Under the pieces are notes generated by a model that did no database searches, was not told the origin of the DNA, and saw only the letters and a list, made by a program, of their open reading frames with translations. A DNA stretch of 64,000 bases. Origin: CAYPKG01 sp964411275 (lineage in GTDB: Bacteria; Bacillota; Clostridia; Christensenellales; CAG-138). The stretch lies in contig CAYPKG010000004.1 in NCBI GenBank assembly GCA_964411275.1, positions 1-64,000 of the forward strand, written 5' to 3'. Each line of letters starts with the position of its first letter. Positions within the stretch are counted from its first letter, which is position 1. This document shows positions 24,467-33,703 of the stretch, one piece after another. The position numbers were made by a program, and so were the translations under genes.

Positions 24467-25723
24467 ATGAATTTTCTGGAAGCAATCCGCACACACGCTC
24501 TGCTGTTTGACGGCGCAACGGGTACCATGCTCAAAGAAAACGGGTTGCTAAAACCCGGCGATTGTCCGGAGCTTTTCAATGTCACAAGGCCTATGGATAT
24601 CCTCGATCTGCATTTAGAATACCTGTCCGCAGGCGCGGACGTTATCACTGCCAACACATTCGGCGCAAACCCTTTTCGGCTTTCCACATATGGCCTTGCG
24701 CCGCGCATGGATGAAATCGTGGAAAGCGCCATCGCGCTGGCCAAGGAGGCCGTTTCTGCGATAAGCCGCCCGGCTTATGTGGCCGCGTCCATGGGGCCCA
24801 CAGGACTTTTAACCGCCGCCGATCCGCGCACAGGGAGGGAAATTTACGACGGTTATTACGCGTTTTGCGTTTGCGCCGCCGCCCAGGGAGCGGATGTGCT
24901 GCTGATTGAAACAATCAGCGACCTTGCGGAGGGACGCCTGGCGCTGATGGCCGCCAGGGCTGCCTGCAATCTGCCTGTCCTCATAAGCTTCACCCTGGAA
25001 CCCGACGACAACACATTTGCCGGCAATCCCCCGGAGGTGCTGGCCTACTGTAGCGCCAAGCTTGGCGCCGCCATGACCGGCGTAAACTGCGGGCTGGGCC
25101 CCAAGGAGCTGTTCGACGGGTTTTCCCGGCTTGCAGCGGTGAGCCCAATGCCGGTTTTCGCCATGCCCAATGCGGGCATGCCGGACGATACGGGCAATTT
25201 CTCCCTCTCCCCCGATGCCCTTGCAGCAGCGCTGGAGCCGTATCTCTTGGGCGGCGCACAGGCCATTGGCGGATGCTGCGGTACGATGCCCGGGCATATC
25301 GCCGCATTGCGGCCGCTTGTTGACCGGCATCAGGGTTGTGCCCGCGCGCGGGTATTGCACGAGGAATACATTTGTTCCGCATTGATGCGGCTTCCCCTTT
25401 GTGTTGTTGACGATGTTCAAAAGGCCCTTCTTTTGGATGGGATGAGTGCGGAAGAAGCGAGAGCATGTATTATATCTGCGGCCAAGGATGGCGTTGCGCT
25501 GGAATTGGACTTTGGCGCCCTCTCCCCTGTCGCCGTCCGGGATCTGCTGTGGGGCGTGTTGCCGGATATCAAAAAGACGCCGTTGATATTCGGGTTGCAC
25601 TCGGCGGAGCAGGCAAAGGCCGCGCTCATGCAATACCCAGGAATTGCCGCTGTGCATGCCATGTCGGACACGTATCAGGTATTGAAAATCGCTAACCGGT
25701 TTGGGGCACAGGTGCTGGTGTAA
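24467..25723 (+). CDS. Homocysteine S-methyltransferase domain protein with extra C-terminal domain
   Basis: 418 residues from the ATG at 24467, six bases after GGAGGT. Residues 1-285 are a homocysteine-binding TIM barrel as in the MetH N-terminal module: L-F-D-G-A-T-G-T-M-L, A-N-T-F-G-A-N, and the three zinc-ligand cysteines in G-V-N-C-G and G-G-C-C-G-T. Residues 300-418 are a separate region with V-D-D-V-Q-K-A-L-L and E-E-A-R-A-C-I; I do not recognise it, and it is too short for the MetH folate- or cobalamin-binding modules. It could work with a separate corrinoid protein or use another methyl donor such as S-methylmethionine. Monocistronic, with its own promoter and a strong terminator. 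Confidence 0.88.
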   Translation: MNFLEAIRTHALLFDGATGTMLKENGLLKPGDCPELFNVTRPMDILDLHLEYLSAGADVITANTFGANPFRLSTYGLAPRMDEIVESAIALAKEAVSAISRPAYVAASMGPTGLLTAADPRTGREIYDGYYAFCVCAAAQGADVLLIETISDLAEGRLALMAARAACNLPVLISFTLEPDDNTFAGNPPEVLAYCSAKLGAAMTGVNCGLGPKELFDGFSRLAAVSPMPVFAMPNAGMPDDTGNFSLSPDALAAALEPYLLGGAQAIGGCCGTMPGHIAALRPLVDRHQGCARARVLHEEYICSALMRLPLCVVDDVQKALLLDGMSAEEARACIISAAKDGVALELDFGALSPVAVRDLLWGVLPDIKKTPLIFGLHSAEQAKAALMQYPGIAAVHAMSDTYQVLKIANRFGAQVLV

Positions 25724-25778
25724 AAGTGACCCTCAAAAAAACGCAAGCTGCGCAGCAGCGGCGGTTTTTTAACAAGCA

Positions 25779-25824
25779 GGCGCCCGGCGAAATCCGCCGG
25801 GCGCCTTTCAATTTTCTATTTTTT
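25779..25824 (+). terminator. Terminator between homocysteine methyltransferase and valS
   Basis: A perfect 11-bp stem: GGCGCCCGGCG (25779-25789) with CGCCGGGCGCC (25795-25805), followed by a T-rich tract on the + strand. A weaker hairpin with flanking A6/T6 runs precedes it at 25735-25770. Confidence 0.85.
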
Positions 25825-28462
25825 ACCCGAGATCCAGTTGCCGCTGGCGCAGTTTTTCGCTCATATCCTTCGCCTGAAGGAGCTTCCTGCGCTCCTCCTC
25901 CACAATGCTTGCGGGGGCCTTGGCAACAAATCCGGCATTGTTGAGCTTACCCTCAGCTCGCTTGATCTCCCCTTCCATCCGGGCGAGCTCCTTGGCAACC
26001 CGATCCCGCTCCTTTTCCACGTCCACCAGCTGCTCCAGTGGAATAAAGGCTTCCGCGCTGGAAATTACGATGGAGACGGCGTTTTTCGGGATGCCTACCT
26101 TATCGCTTTGTAAAACAACGCTTTGCACGCCCGCCAGCCGGTCCATATACGCGGCAGCGCTCTTAAGGGTTTTTTCAATCTCCGGCTTTGCCACGAGTAT
26201 GAGGTCAACCCGCTTTGCCGGGGGCACATTCATCTCCGCGCGGATGTTGCGGATGGCGCGGATGAGCTCCATCAGCGCGTCCATGTCCGCCGCGTCCTTC
26301 GCGAACTCCATGGCGGGGTCGGGAGTGGGCCAGTCTGCGCGCATGATTGTTTCCCCGCTGCCGGGGAGGTTCAGATACAGCTCTTCCGTAATAAACGGCA
26401 TGAAGGGATGCAGCAGCTTAAGCGATGTGGACAGCACCTTTACCAGGATCGCCCGTACGTGAGCCTTTGCACCCTCGTCCGCGCCATACAGGCGGGGCTT
26501 GGCCATCTCGATATACCAGTCGCACAGCTCATTCCAGATATAATCGTATACCTTCTGTGCCGCCAGCCCCAGCTCGAACCCGTCAATGTTAGCCGTAACC
26601 TCGCCAATCACCTCGTTCAGTCTGTGCAAAATCCACTTGTCCGCCACGTCCAGGCGGCTGACATCGATATCGCCAGCCCGCTCATCCCCCAGGTTCATCA
26701 TCACAAACCGGGCGGCATTGTAGATCTTGTTGCAGAAATTACGCGCCGCTTCCACCTTTTCCCAATAGAAACGCATGTCGTTTCCAGCGGAGTTGCCCGC
26801 GAGCAGGCTAAAGCGCAAGGAGTCCGCGCCGTGTTTTTCGATCACATCCAGGGGGTCGATGCCGTTGCCCAAAGACTTGGACATTTTCCGGCCCAGGCTG
26901 TCTCGAACAATGCCGTGGACATACACCGTGTCAAAGGGCCGCTTACCCTGGACGCTCAGGCCGAACACGATCATCCGGGCCACCCAGAAGAATATGATGT
27001 CGTAGCCGGTGACCAAGGTGGATGTGGGATAGAAATAATCCAGAAGCCTGTTGTCATCCGGATAGCCCAGCGTGGAGAATGGCCACATGCCGGAAGAGAA
27101 CCATGTATCCAATACATCCTCATCCTGCCTTAGTTTTCCGCCGCAATGGGGGCAAAGCATACCTTCAGGCGCGGTAGGCTGCACGGTGGTCTTTGCGCAG
27201 CTGTCGCAATAATATGCGGGAATGCGGTGTCCCCACCACAGCTGGCGGGAGATGCACCAGTCTCGGATGTTCTCCATCCAATTGAAATAGGTCTTGTCAA
27301 AGCGCTGGGGCATGAACTTGATATCCCCGCTTTTCACCGCCTCGATTGCGGGAATGGCCAAAGGCTTCATGCTTACGAACCACTGCTTGGACACGATGGT
27401 TTCCACCGTGGTGTGGCAGCGATAGCAGGTGCCCACATTGTGCTTGTACGCTTCCACCCGCACCAGGTTTCCCGCCTTCTCGATGTCCGCAACGAGGTTT
27501 TTGCGGCATTCGTAGCGCTCCTGCCCCACATATGCGCCGCCAAGCTCGTTGATATACCCGTCGTCCGTAAACACCCGGAGGATGTCCAGGCCGTTTCTCT
27601 GGCCCACCTCGAAGTCGTTGGGGTCGTGGGCGGGGGTGATTTTCACAGCGCCTGTGCCAAAGTCCATCTCCACATAAGTGTCTGCCACGATGGGGATTTC
27701 CCGGCCTATTACGGGAATGACCACGGTCTTGCCCACGACGGCTTTGTACCGCTCGTCATCGGGGTGCACGGCGATGGCCGTGTCGCCCAATATTGTTTCC
27801 GGGCGGGTGGTGGCGATTGCGATGGAAAATGACTTGTCCGGCGCGTCATAGCGCACATGCCAGAGGTGGCTGTCCTGCTCCTCGTATTCCACCTCCGCGT
27901 CGGACAGGGCGGTTTTGCACTCCGGGCACCAGTTGATTATTCTGTCGCCCTGGTAGATCAATCCCTTATCGTAAAGCTCGCAGAACACTTTGATGACGGC
28001 ATGGTTGCAGCCCTCGTCCATTGTAAAGCGTTCCTTTTCCCAGTCGCAGGAAGAGCCCAGCTTTTTTAGCTGCTGCACGATACGGCCGCCGTAAATGCGC
28101 CGCCACTCCCAGGCGCGATCCAAAAACGCGTCGCGGCCGATATCCTGTTTGTAAAGGCCCTCGGTGGCCATCTGCTCCACAATTTTGACCTCTGTTGCAA
28201 TGGAGGCATGATCCGTGCCGGGCAGCCAAAGGGTTTCAAACCCGCTCATGCGCTTATAGCGGATCAGCACGTCCTGTAGGGTGTTGTCCAGCGCGTGGCC
28301 CATGTGCAACTGTCCCGTAATGTTTGGCGGCGGGATCACGATGCAATATGGGGGCTTGTCCGGGTTGGGCTCCGCGCGAAAATACCCGTTTTGCTCCCAT
28401 CTTTCATACAGGCGGGTTTCCACCGCGCTGTGGTCGTAGGTCTTATTCATTTCAGTAGCCAT
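25823..28462 (-). CDS. valS: Valyl-tRNA synthetase
   Basis: Class I synthetase charging tRNA-Val. 879 residues from the ATG at 28462, five bases after AAGGAGG; in-frame sequence upstream of it is T-box leader. Signature motifs: P-P-P-N-I-T-G-Q-L-H-M-G-H-A (HIGH) near residue 44, K-M-S-K-S-L-G-N (KMSKS) near residue 520, an editing (CP1) insertion between, and a C-terminal coiled coil (residues about 810-879, rich in E, K, A, L) that binds tRNA. Expression is controlled by a valine T-box. Its position immediately after hemZ is where many Clostridia carry hisS-aspS. Confidence 0.97.
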   Translation of the reverse strand: MATEMNKTYDHSAVETRLYERWEQNGYFRAEPNPDKPPYCIVIPPPNITGQLHMGHALDNTLQDVLIRYKRMSGFETLWLPGTDHASIATEVKIVEQMATEGLYKQDIGRDAFLDRAWEWRRIYGGRIVQQLKKLGSSCDWEKERFTMDEGCNHAVIKVFCELYDKGLIYQGDRIINWCPECKTALSDAEVEYEEQDSHLWHVRYDAPDKSFSIAIATTRPETILGDTAIAVHPDDERYKAVVGKTVVIPVIGREIPIVADTYVEMDFGTGAVKITPAHDPNDFEVGQRNGLDILRVFTDDGYINELGGAYVGQERYECRKNLVADIEKAGNLVRVEAYKHNVGTCYRCHTTVETIVSKQWFVSMKPLAIPAIEAVKSGDIKFMPQRFDKTYFNWMENIRDWCISRQLWWGHRIPAYYCDSCAKTTVQPTAPEGMLCPHCGGKLRQDEDVLDTWFSSGMWPFSTLGYPDDNRLLDYFYPTSTLVTGYDIIFFWVARMIVFGLSVQGKRPFDTVYVHGIVRDSLGRKMSKSLGNGIDPLDVIEKHGADSLRFSLLAGNSAGNDMRFYWEKVEAARNFCNKIYNAARFVMMNLGDERAGDIDVSRLDVADKWILHRLNEVIGEVTANIDGFELGLAAQKVYDYIWNELCDWYIEMAKPRLYGADEGAKAHVRAILVKVLSTSLKLLHPFMPFITEELYLNLPGSGETIMRADWPTPDPAMEFAKDAADMDALMELIRAIRNIRAEMNVPPAKRVDLILVAKPEIEKTLKSAAAYMDRLAGVQSVVLQSDKVGIPKNAVSIVISSAEAFIPLEQLVDVEKERDRVAKELARMEGEIKRAEGKLNNAGFVAKAPASIVEEERRKLLQAKDMSEKLRQRQLDLG

Positions 28463-28532
28463 ATGATCCTCCTTATCGCCAATCAAAAACTCGTTAAAGC
28501 GCCAGCAACCAAGCAGCAGCACTTTATGGAAA

Positions 28533-28782
28533 CAAAAAAATAGCTCCGTCCTCAAAGGACGAGCTATGCCCGCGGTACCACCCTTGTTGCGCGAAACGGT
28601 TTCGCGCCTCTCAATGCCGCCGTAACGTGGCGGGGACGTGGACACTACTGTATTCGCCACCCAATGCTCCAAAGCGACATTCCGTTTTCTTGTGCCAGCG
28701 GTTTTTTCAGCCGGTGAAACCGCCTCTCTGCTGCAAAAGTGGAAACGTACTCCTCTTCATCATCGCGCCAAATATCCAATTA
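28533..28782 (-). promoter_or_regulatory. Valine T-box leader of valS
   Basis: T-box riboswitch sensing uncharged tRNA-Val. On the - strand, AGTA of the stem I base is near 28751, AGAGAGGC follows, a GTC (Val) triplet at 28676-28678 lies in the position of the specifier loop, and the T-box core GGGTGGTACCGC is at about 28572-28583; its TGGT matches the ACCA end expected for tRNA-Val. The terminator stem TAGCTC-GTCCT with AGGAC-GGAGCTA plus seven T is at 28534-28566. The exact specifier register is less certain than the class. Confidence 0.92.
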
Positions 28783-28788
28783 TCACAC

Positions 28789-28817
28789 AGTATACCGCCT
28801 GCCTTGCGGCCTGTCAA
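28789..28817 (-). promoter_or_regulatory. Promoter of the valS T-box transcript
   Basis: On the - strand, perfect TTGACA (28812-28817), 17-bp spacer, TATACT (28789-28794), in the short gap after the hemZ stop. Confidence 0.8.
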
Positions 28818-28829
28818 GGGAACAAATAC

Positions 28830-30302
28830 CTATTCCCGTACAAAAAGTCCCCGTTTTTGCCCCTCCAGTATCGCCAGCTTCTCCTGATAGGTACTCACAT
28901 CCTTCGGGTTTGGAATGCGCTCTACCCGAAGCTCGCGCCCAGGAAACACCCGTTTTGTCATTGCCCCGGCGCCATTGGCCATGATGCTGGCGATTTCCTC
29001 CATCATGTCCACGTTGTAGACGCATTCCTTACCGGGGGCGGCATAGCCCACATTTTCAAGATTGCCCCGCATGTACTTCTGCCGGTACGTGTAATAAGGC
29101 CGAAGGCCTATCTCCTTTGCGCAGGCCATGCCCAGATCCACCATTTTCGCCACGGCATCCGCGTCGGACAAGGGGTATTCGTCTAGCTCACGCTTCAACC
29201 GGGAGGAGCGCTTCACCGCCAATGTGTGAATTGTTAGATTGTCTGGCATAAGTGCCGCCACAGCCTTCAAGGAATGCTCAAACGCCGGAAAATTCTCCCC
29301 AGGCAACCCCGCGATCAGGTCCATATTGATGCTCTCAAAGCCGATGCTTCGGGCCATTTCGTAGGCGGATACAATGTCGTTGGCCGTATGGCTTCTTCCC
29401 ACCCGGGAGAGGGTTTCGTCGTTCATTGTCTGGGGATTGATGGAGATGCGCCCCACCCCCAGCCCCTTTAAGGCGTTTAGCTTTGCCCGGTCGATGGTAT
29501 CCGGCCTACCCGCTTCCACTGTGAACTCCTGGCCATACCCGCCATAGCAGGCGAGGGCGTGCTCGATCAGGTCCCGCAGCTGATCGGCGCTGAGCACAGT
29601 AGGCGTTCCCCCGCCCATATACATGCTGCGCACCCGGTAACCGGCATCCTTCAGGATGGCGGCGCTCATGGCGATATCCTCTTTGAGCGCGATGAGATAC
29701 GGCGGCAATTTTTCGCTTCCCCGCCCCAGGGTTTCCGAGGCGAAGGAGCAATACAGGCAGCGGGTTTTGCAAAAGGGGATGCCAATATACACGTCCGCGT
29801 CCTTCTCCCCCATGGAGCCGATGATAGGGGCCTGCACCCCGACGATTTCCCGGGCGAGCTTGAGCTTTTCGACGGACACGTCGAACTCCTTCGTCATCAT
29901 GCGAAGGGCTTCCGCCTCTCCTAGCGTCTCAATCAGCTCCCGTAAGAGCTTTGTGGGCCGAATGCCCGTGAGCGATCCCCAGGGAAGCGGTGTTTCAGGG
30001 AAAAGCTCCCGAAGAGCGCGGTACGCGGCAATCTTCACCGCGCGTTTTTCATACCGTTTGCGCGTCAGCGGCGTGTCTGCGATATTCGTCATGGGATAGG
30101 CGTATCTGCTTTCCCGCCCATCCAGCAAAGCTTGTGCTGTGGCAGTTCCATCGGCAAGGGTCACGCGCAAAGACAGCGCGCCCTGGTCGAAACTGGAAGG
30201 CGCGTCCTCACAAAGGGCGATTTCTTCGATGCCCAGAAAGGCGCGTATTTCTTCGCTGATATCATTTGCAAAATCCGGACGGTTTGTAGAAAGCCTTACC
30301 AT
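28830..30302 (-). CDS. hemZ: HemZ-type coproporphyrinogen dehydrogenase-like radical SAM protein
   Basis: Oxygen-independent coproporphyrinogen III oxidase-related radical SAM enzyme. 490 residues from the ATG at 30302, overlapping the MBL stop by seven bases. An N-terminal extension of about 160 residues (typical of HemZ, not HemN) precedes the radical SAM motif C-K-T-R-C-L-Y-C near residue 170, then M-G-G-G-T-P-T-V-L and the HemN-like C-terminal region with Y-Y-T-Y-R-Q-K-Y. Actual activity on coproporphyrinogen is not proven for HemZ proteins, and no other heme genes are visible. End of the secD-to-hemZ gene series. Confidence 0.9.
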   Translation of the reverse strand: MVRLSTNRPDFANDISEEIRAFLGIEEIALCEDAPSSFDQGALSLRVTLADGTATAQALLDGRESRYAYPMTNIADTPLTRKRYEKRAVKIAAYRALRELFPETPLPWGSLTGIRPTKLLRELIETLGEAEALRMMTKEFDVSVEKLKLAREIVGVQAPIIGSMGEKDADVYIGIPFCKTRCLYCSFASETLGRGSEKLPPYLIALKEDIAMSAAILKDAGYRVRSMYMGGGTPTVLSADQLRDLIEHALACYGGYGQEFTVEAGRPDTIDRAKLNALKGLGVGRISINPQTMNDETLSRVGRSHTANDIVSAYEMARSIGFESINMDLIAGLPGENFPAFEHSLKAVAALMPDNLTIHTLAVKRSSRLKRELDEYPLSDADAVAKMVDLGMACAKEIGLRPYYTYRQKYMRGNLENVGYAAPGKECVYNVDMMEEIASIMANGAGAMTKRVFPGRELRVERIPNPKDVSTYQEKLAILEGQKRGLFVRE

Positions 30303-30934
30303 TGATGGCCTCGCTCCCTCCTGCAATAGGGATTGTTTTCCCGTTCATATTCCAGAGTCGTTTTGCGCATGTGCCCGGGATACACCACAGCGTCCCCAGG
30401 CAGGGAAAACAGCTTGTTCATGACGCTTTCGATCAGCAATTGAGGGTCGGCGCCGGGAAAATCCGCCCGTCCTACGGACCGGTAAAACAAGGTGTCCCCT
30501 GAAAAAAGCACGTCCTCCACCCAATAGCAAACGCCGCCCGGAGAGTGTCCCGGCGTGTGAATAACCCGGAAGGAAAGCCCACCCGCCTCGATCAAATCCC
30601 CATCCTTCAAAAGCAAGTCCGCATGGCAGGGGCCTATGTGGGCATTGACCATGGCGGCAAGGGACGCGTTTTCATTTTGCAGCATAAACGCGTCCGCCTC
30701 ATGAATGCATACTTGGGCGCCGGTAACGGCCCGCAGCTTTGAAACCCCCAGAATATGGTCAAAATGTCCATGGGTCAGGAGAATATGCGTGCAGCTTAGC
30801 CCGTGGGATTGAAGCCTGGAAAGCACTGCGTCGGCGTCAGCAGGGTCGATGACGGCGCAGGTTGCAGAACCCTCCTGAAATATAATATAACAATTCGCGT
30901 CCAAAGGCCCGCAGGCAAACCGCTCAATCTTCAT
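30296..30934 (-). CDS. MBL-fold metallo-hydrolase (glyoxalase II-like)
   Basis: 212 residues with the complete binuclear metal site of the metallo-beta-lactamase fold: L-L-T-H-G-H-F-D-H near residue 53, H-T-P-G-H-S-P-G-G near residue 132, S-G-D-T-L-F, and Y-P-G-H near the C-terminus, plus G-R-A-D-F-P-G. These match YqgX/GloB-like hydrolases acting on small thioesters. The substrate is not known; the family name comes from hydroxyacylglutathione hydrolase, and an organism without glutathione would use another thiol. Conserved neighbour of dtd and hemZ in Clostridia. Confidence 0.9.
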   Translation of the reverse strand: MKIERFACGPLDANCYIIFQEGSATCAVIDPADADAVLSRLQSHGLSCTHILLTHGHFDHILGVSKLRAVTGAQVCIHEADAFMLQNENASLAAMVNAHIGPCHADLLLKDGDLIEAGGLSFRVIHTPGHSPGGVCYWVEDVLFSGDTLFYRSVGRADFPGADPQLLIESVMNKLFSLPGDAVVYPGHMRKTTLEYERENNPYCRRERGHQW

Positions 30935-30946
30935 TTTGAACTCCTA

Positions 30947-31393
30947 TCAAAACAACCGCTTGCTGTCCAATAAAATGGTGACCGGCCCATCGTTAACAAG
31001 CGATACGTCCATCACCGCCTGAAACTCGCCTGTGGCCACCGGAACCTGTGCCCCGATCAAGGCAATGGCCTTTTCATACAGGGGAATGGCGGTTTCCGGC
31101 CTTGCAGCCTTGATAAAACTGGGCCGCCTGCCCTTTCTCGCGTCCCCATACAGCGTGAACTGGGACACTAAAAGCACGCTTCCGCCCACGTCGGCTACAC
31201 AGCGGTTCATTTTTTCCTCGTCATCCTCAAACACCCGCAGGCCAACAATTTTATCGCAGATATAGGTAAGGTCCTCCTGGGTGTCAACATCCTCAATTCC
31301 CAGAAAGACCAACAATCCTTTTTCAATTTTCCCGATTTCCTGCCCGAATACGGTCACACTTGCGCTTTTCACCCGCTGTACCACTGCACGCAT
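30947..31393 (-). CDS. dtd: D-aminoacyl-tRNA deacylase
   Basis: Removes D-amino acids (and glycine from tRNA-Ala) mischarged on tRNA. 148 residues. N-terminal M-R-A-V-V-Q-R-V-K-S-A-S-V, the active-site S-Q-F-T-L-Y-G-D near residue 78 and the cross-subunit Gly-cisPro motif N-D-G-P-V-T near the C-terminus are all present. Follows rel with an 18-base gap, as in many Gram-positives. Confidence 0.96.
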   Translation of the reverse strand: MRAVVQRVKSASVTVFGQEIGKIEKGLLVFLGIEDVDTQEDLTYICDKIVGLRVFEDDEEKMNRCVADVGGSVLLVSQFTLYGDARKGRRPSFIKAARPETAIPLYEKAIALIGAQVPVATGEFQAVMDVSLVNDGPVTILLDSKRLF

Positions 31394-31410
31394 GTCCTTT
31401 ACAACCTCCT

Positions 31411-33594
31411 TTAACTGTTCACACGGTATACATCCGTAATACCCTTGAGCTTTTTCATGTTTTTGATTACGTTATTGAGCTGCGAAGCATTGTTGACGTC
31501 AAAGCTCAACTGCACAGAGACCGTTTGGTTGCGGTCCGCCTTTGCGTTAATGGCTTTCATAGAGATATTGAGGTTCATCAGCGTCTGGGAAACATCCATC
31601 AATACCCCAGGACGGTCCGTCGCCTCGATATGGATATTTGCCGTGTAGGAGGAACGCTCGTCTCCTGCCCACTCTACCTCAATAATCCTGTCGGTATCGT
31701 TACGTAAATCCGCCGCGTTCGGACAGTCTTCCCGGTGCACGGAAACGCCGCGGCCACGGGTGATATAGCCGATGATTTTATCCCCCGGCACCGGCGCGCA
31801 ACACTGGGCAAAGCGAATGACCATGTTCGGCTCGCCTCGGACAATCACGCCCCGGCTGCCTCCCTCATGGCTTTTTTGCGGCAGCGTTCCCCCGCTCTCC
31901 TCCAAGCGTTTGAGCCGCTCCGCCATTTCAGCGGCTTTCGCCTCCTTGCGGTACTGGTCCATGAGCTTATGCAGCACCTGCCCCGTGGAAATACCGCCAT
32001 ATCCGAGGGTGGAGTAGATATCATCCAGGGTGGACATATTATAGCGTTTGAGGATGTCCTTATAATACTCGGGTTTGATCAGGGCGGAAAGCTGTTGCCC
32101 GTGCCGCTTGGCGGCAGCCTCCAACATTTCCCGGCCCTTTTGGATGTTTTCTTCCCGGTTGGCTTTCTTAAACCATTGGCGTATCTTGGATTTTGCCTGC
32201 TGGGTTTTCACGATGTTCAGCCAGTCCCGGCTGGGCCCAGGCTGACTTGAGGAGGTGATGATCTCCACCACATCGTTGGTCTTTAGTTTGTAGTCCAGGC
32301 GCACCATGCTGCCGTTAACCTTGGCGTGTTGGCATTTATGGCCCACGTTGGTATGAATACGGTAGGCGAAATCCAGCGGCGTGGAGCCTGCGGGCAGGTC
32401 GAGGATTTCCCCACGTGGGGTTAAAACGAATACATATTCGCTGAAGAAATCCTTCATAATACTGTCCACAAACTCACGGGCGTTGGCGGAGTCATCGTCA
32501 TATTCCAGCGCCTGCCGAAGCCAGGTGAGCTTGCTGTCCAGGTCATCCTGACCGACGCGGCCCTCTTTGTACATCCAGTGCGCCGCAATGCCGTATTCCG
32601 CTGTACGGTGCATCTCAAATGTCCTGATCTGCACCTCAAAGGGCATACCCTCAGAGCCAAACATGGTGGTGTGCAGCGACCGGTACATGTTGGTCTTGGG
32701 CATTGCGATATAGTCCTTAAACCGGCCTGGCATGGGCTTCCACAACGAGTGGATAATGCCCAGCGCCGCGTAACAGTCGTTGACTGTTTGCAATATCACG
32801 CGGATGGCGATGAGGTCGTAAATCTCCTCCAATGGCCTGTTCTGCTTTACCATTTTTCGGTAGATGCTATAAAGGTGCTTCGGGCGGCCATTGATGTCGG
32901 CCTCTATGCCCTCCTGCTCCAGATGCTCCCGAATGGCATCGATGGCGCTTTGCAGCAGCTGCATTCTTTCAGCCTGCTGGGGCTCGATGGCGGCGCGCAT
33001 TTTTTCATATTCTTCGGGCATCAGGTGCATGAAGGACAGATCCTCCAGCTCTCCTTTGATGGCGCCCATGCCGAAACGGTGGGCCAGCGGCGCGTAAACC
33101 TCCAGGGTTTCCTTGGCTTTTCTTGCACGCTTGGCGGTATTGCAATATTCCAGCGTGCGCATGTTGTGCAGGCGGTCAGCAAGCTTGATGATAACAACCC
33201 GGACGTCGTTTGCCATTGCCAGGAACATCTTTCTTAGGTTTTCCGCCTGTTGCTCCTGCTTGGTAATATACGTTTGGTCGCCGGATTTGGTCAGCTTGGT
33301 CACGCCGTCCACCATGGCGGCGATTTCCTTACCGAACTCATCCGCGATCATTTGTACGGTGATATTTTTTCCGTCCTCAACCACGTCATGAAGAAGCCCC
33401 GCAATCACCGTGGCGCTGTCCATTCCCATTTCATAAAGCATGGTTGCCACAGCCTCAGGGTGTATGAAATATGGTTCGCCGCTTTCGCGTTTTTGGTCTT
33501 TGTGAACTACCTGCGCAAAATCAATCGCCTTTTTCAAAAGCGCAAGCTGCTCCGCGTTGAACGTTTTGGCGCAAAGCTCGTATGAAGCGACCAT
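31411..33594 (-). CDS. rel: Bifunctional (p)ppGpp synthetase/hydrolase (Rel)
   Basis: Makes and degrades the stringent-response alarmone. 727 residues. HD hydrolase domain with H-P-E-A-V-A and L-L-H-D-V-V-E-D (intact, so hydrolysis is expected), synthetase domain around G-R-P-K-H-L-Y-S-I-Y-R-K and R-F-K-D-Y-I-A-M-P-K-T-N-M-Y-R-S-L-H-T, TGS domain starting V-F-V-L-T-P-R-G-E-I-L-D-L-P-A-G-S-T-P, zinc-finger-like region F-A-Q-C-C-A-P-V-P-G-D, and a C-terminal ACT domain. Start follows GGGAGGTG. Member of the apt-rel-dtd series. Confidence 0.97.
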   Translation of the reverse strand: MVASYELCAKTFNAEQLALLKKAIDFAQVVHKDQKRESGEPYFIHPEAVATMLYEMGMDSATVIAGLLHDVVEDGKNITVQMIADEFGKEIAAMVDGVTKLTKSGDQTYITKQEQQAENLRKMFLAMANDVRVVIIKLADRLHNMRTLEYCNTAKRARKAKETLEVYAPLAHRFGMGAIKGELEDLSFMHLMPEEYEKMRAAIEPQQAERMQLLQSAIDAIREHLEQEGIEADINGRPKHLYSIYRKMVKQNRPLEEIYDLIAIRVILQTVNDCYAALGIIHSLWKPMPGRFKDYIAMPKTNMYRSLHTTMFGSEGMPFEVQIRTFEMHRTAEYGIAAHWMYKEGRVGQDDLDSKLTWLRQALEYDDDSANAREFVDSIMKDFFSEYVFVLTPRGEILDLPAGSTPLDFAYRIHTNVGHKCQHAKVNGSMVRLDYKLKTNDVVEIITSSSQPGPSRDWLNIVKTQQAKSKIRQWFKKANREENIQKGREMLEAAAKRHGQQLSALIKPEYYKDILKRYNMSTLDDIYSTLGYGGISTGQVLHKLMDQYRKEAKAAEMAERLKRLEESGGTLPQKSHEGGSRGVIVRGEPNMVIRFAQCCAPVPGDKIIGYITRGRGVSVHREDCPNAADLRNDTDRIIEVEWAGDERSSYTANIHIEATDRPGVLMDVSQTLMNLNISMKAINAKADRNQTVSVQLSFDVNNASQLNNVIKNMKKLKGITDVYRVNS

Positions 33595-33656
33595 ATTTCA
33601 CCTCCCCCTCCCCAATGCAGTTGGACATATATTTTGGCATGGCATATTGTAATGAA

Positions 33657-33682
33657 GAAATCAACGGCAAGCCGTTGATTTC
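33657..33682 (-). terminator. Hairpin between apt and rel
   Basis: GAAATCAACGG (33657-33667) and CCGTTGATTTC (33672-33682) form an 11-bp perfect stem with a 4-base loop. The - strand downstream sequence is only weakly T-rich, so it may be a partial terminator or a processing hairpin that sets rel levels apart from apt. Confidence 0.5.
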
Positions 33683-33703
33683 AACATACTATCTGTTATT
33701 CTA

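Noticed and set aside
26123..27133. 336-codon + strand frame inside valS
   Set aside because: Antisense shadow of valyl-tRNA synthetase; His/Val-rich nonsense typical of GC-rich reverse frames.
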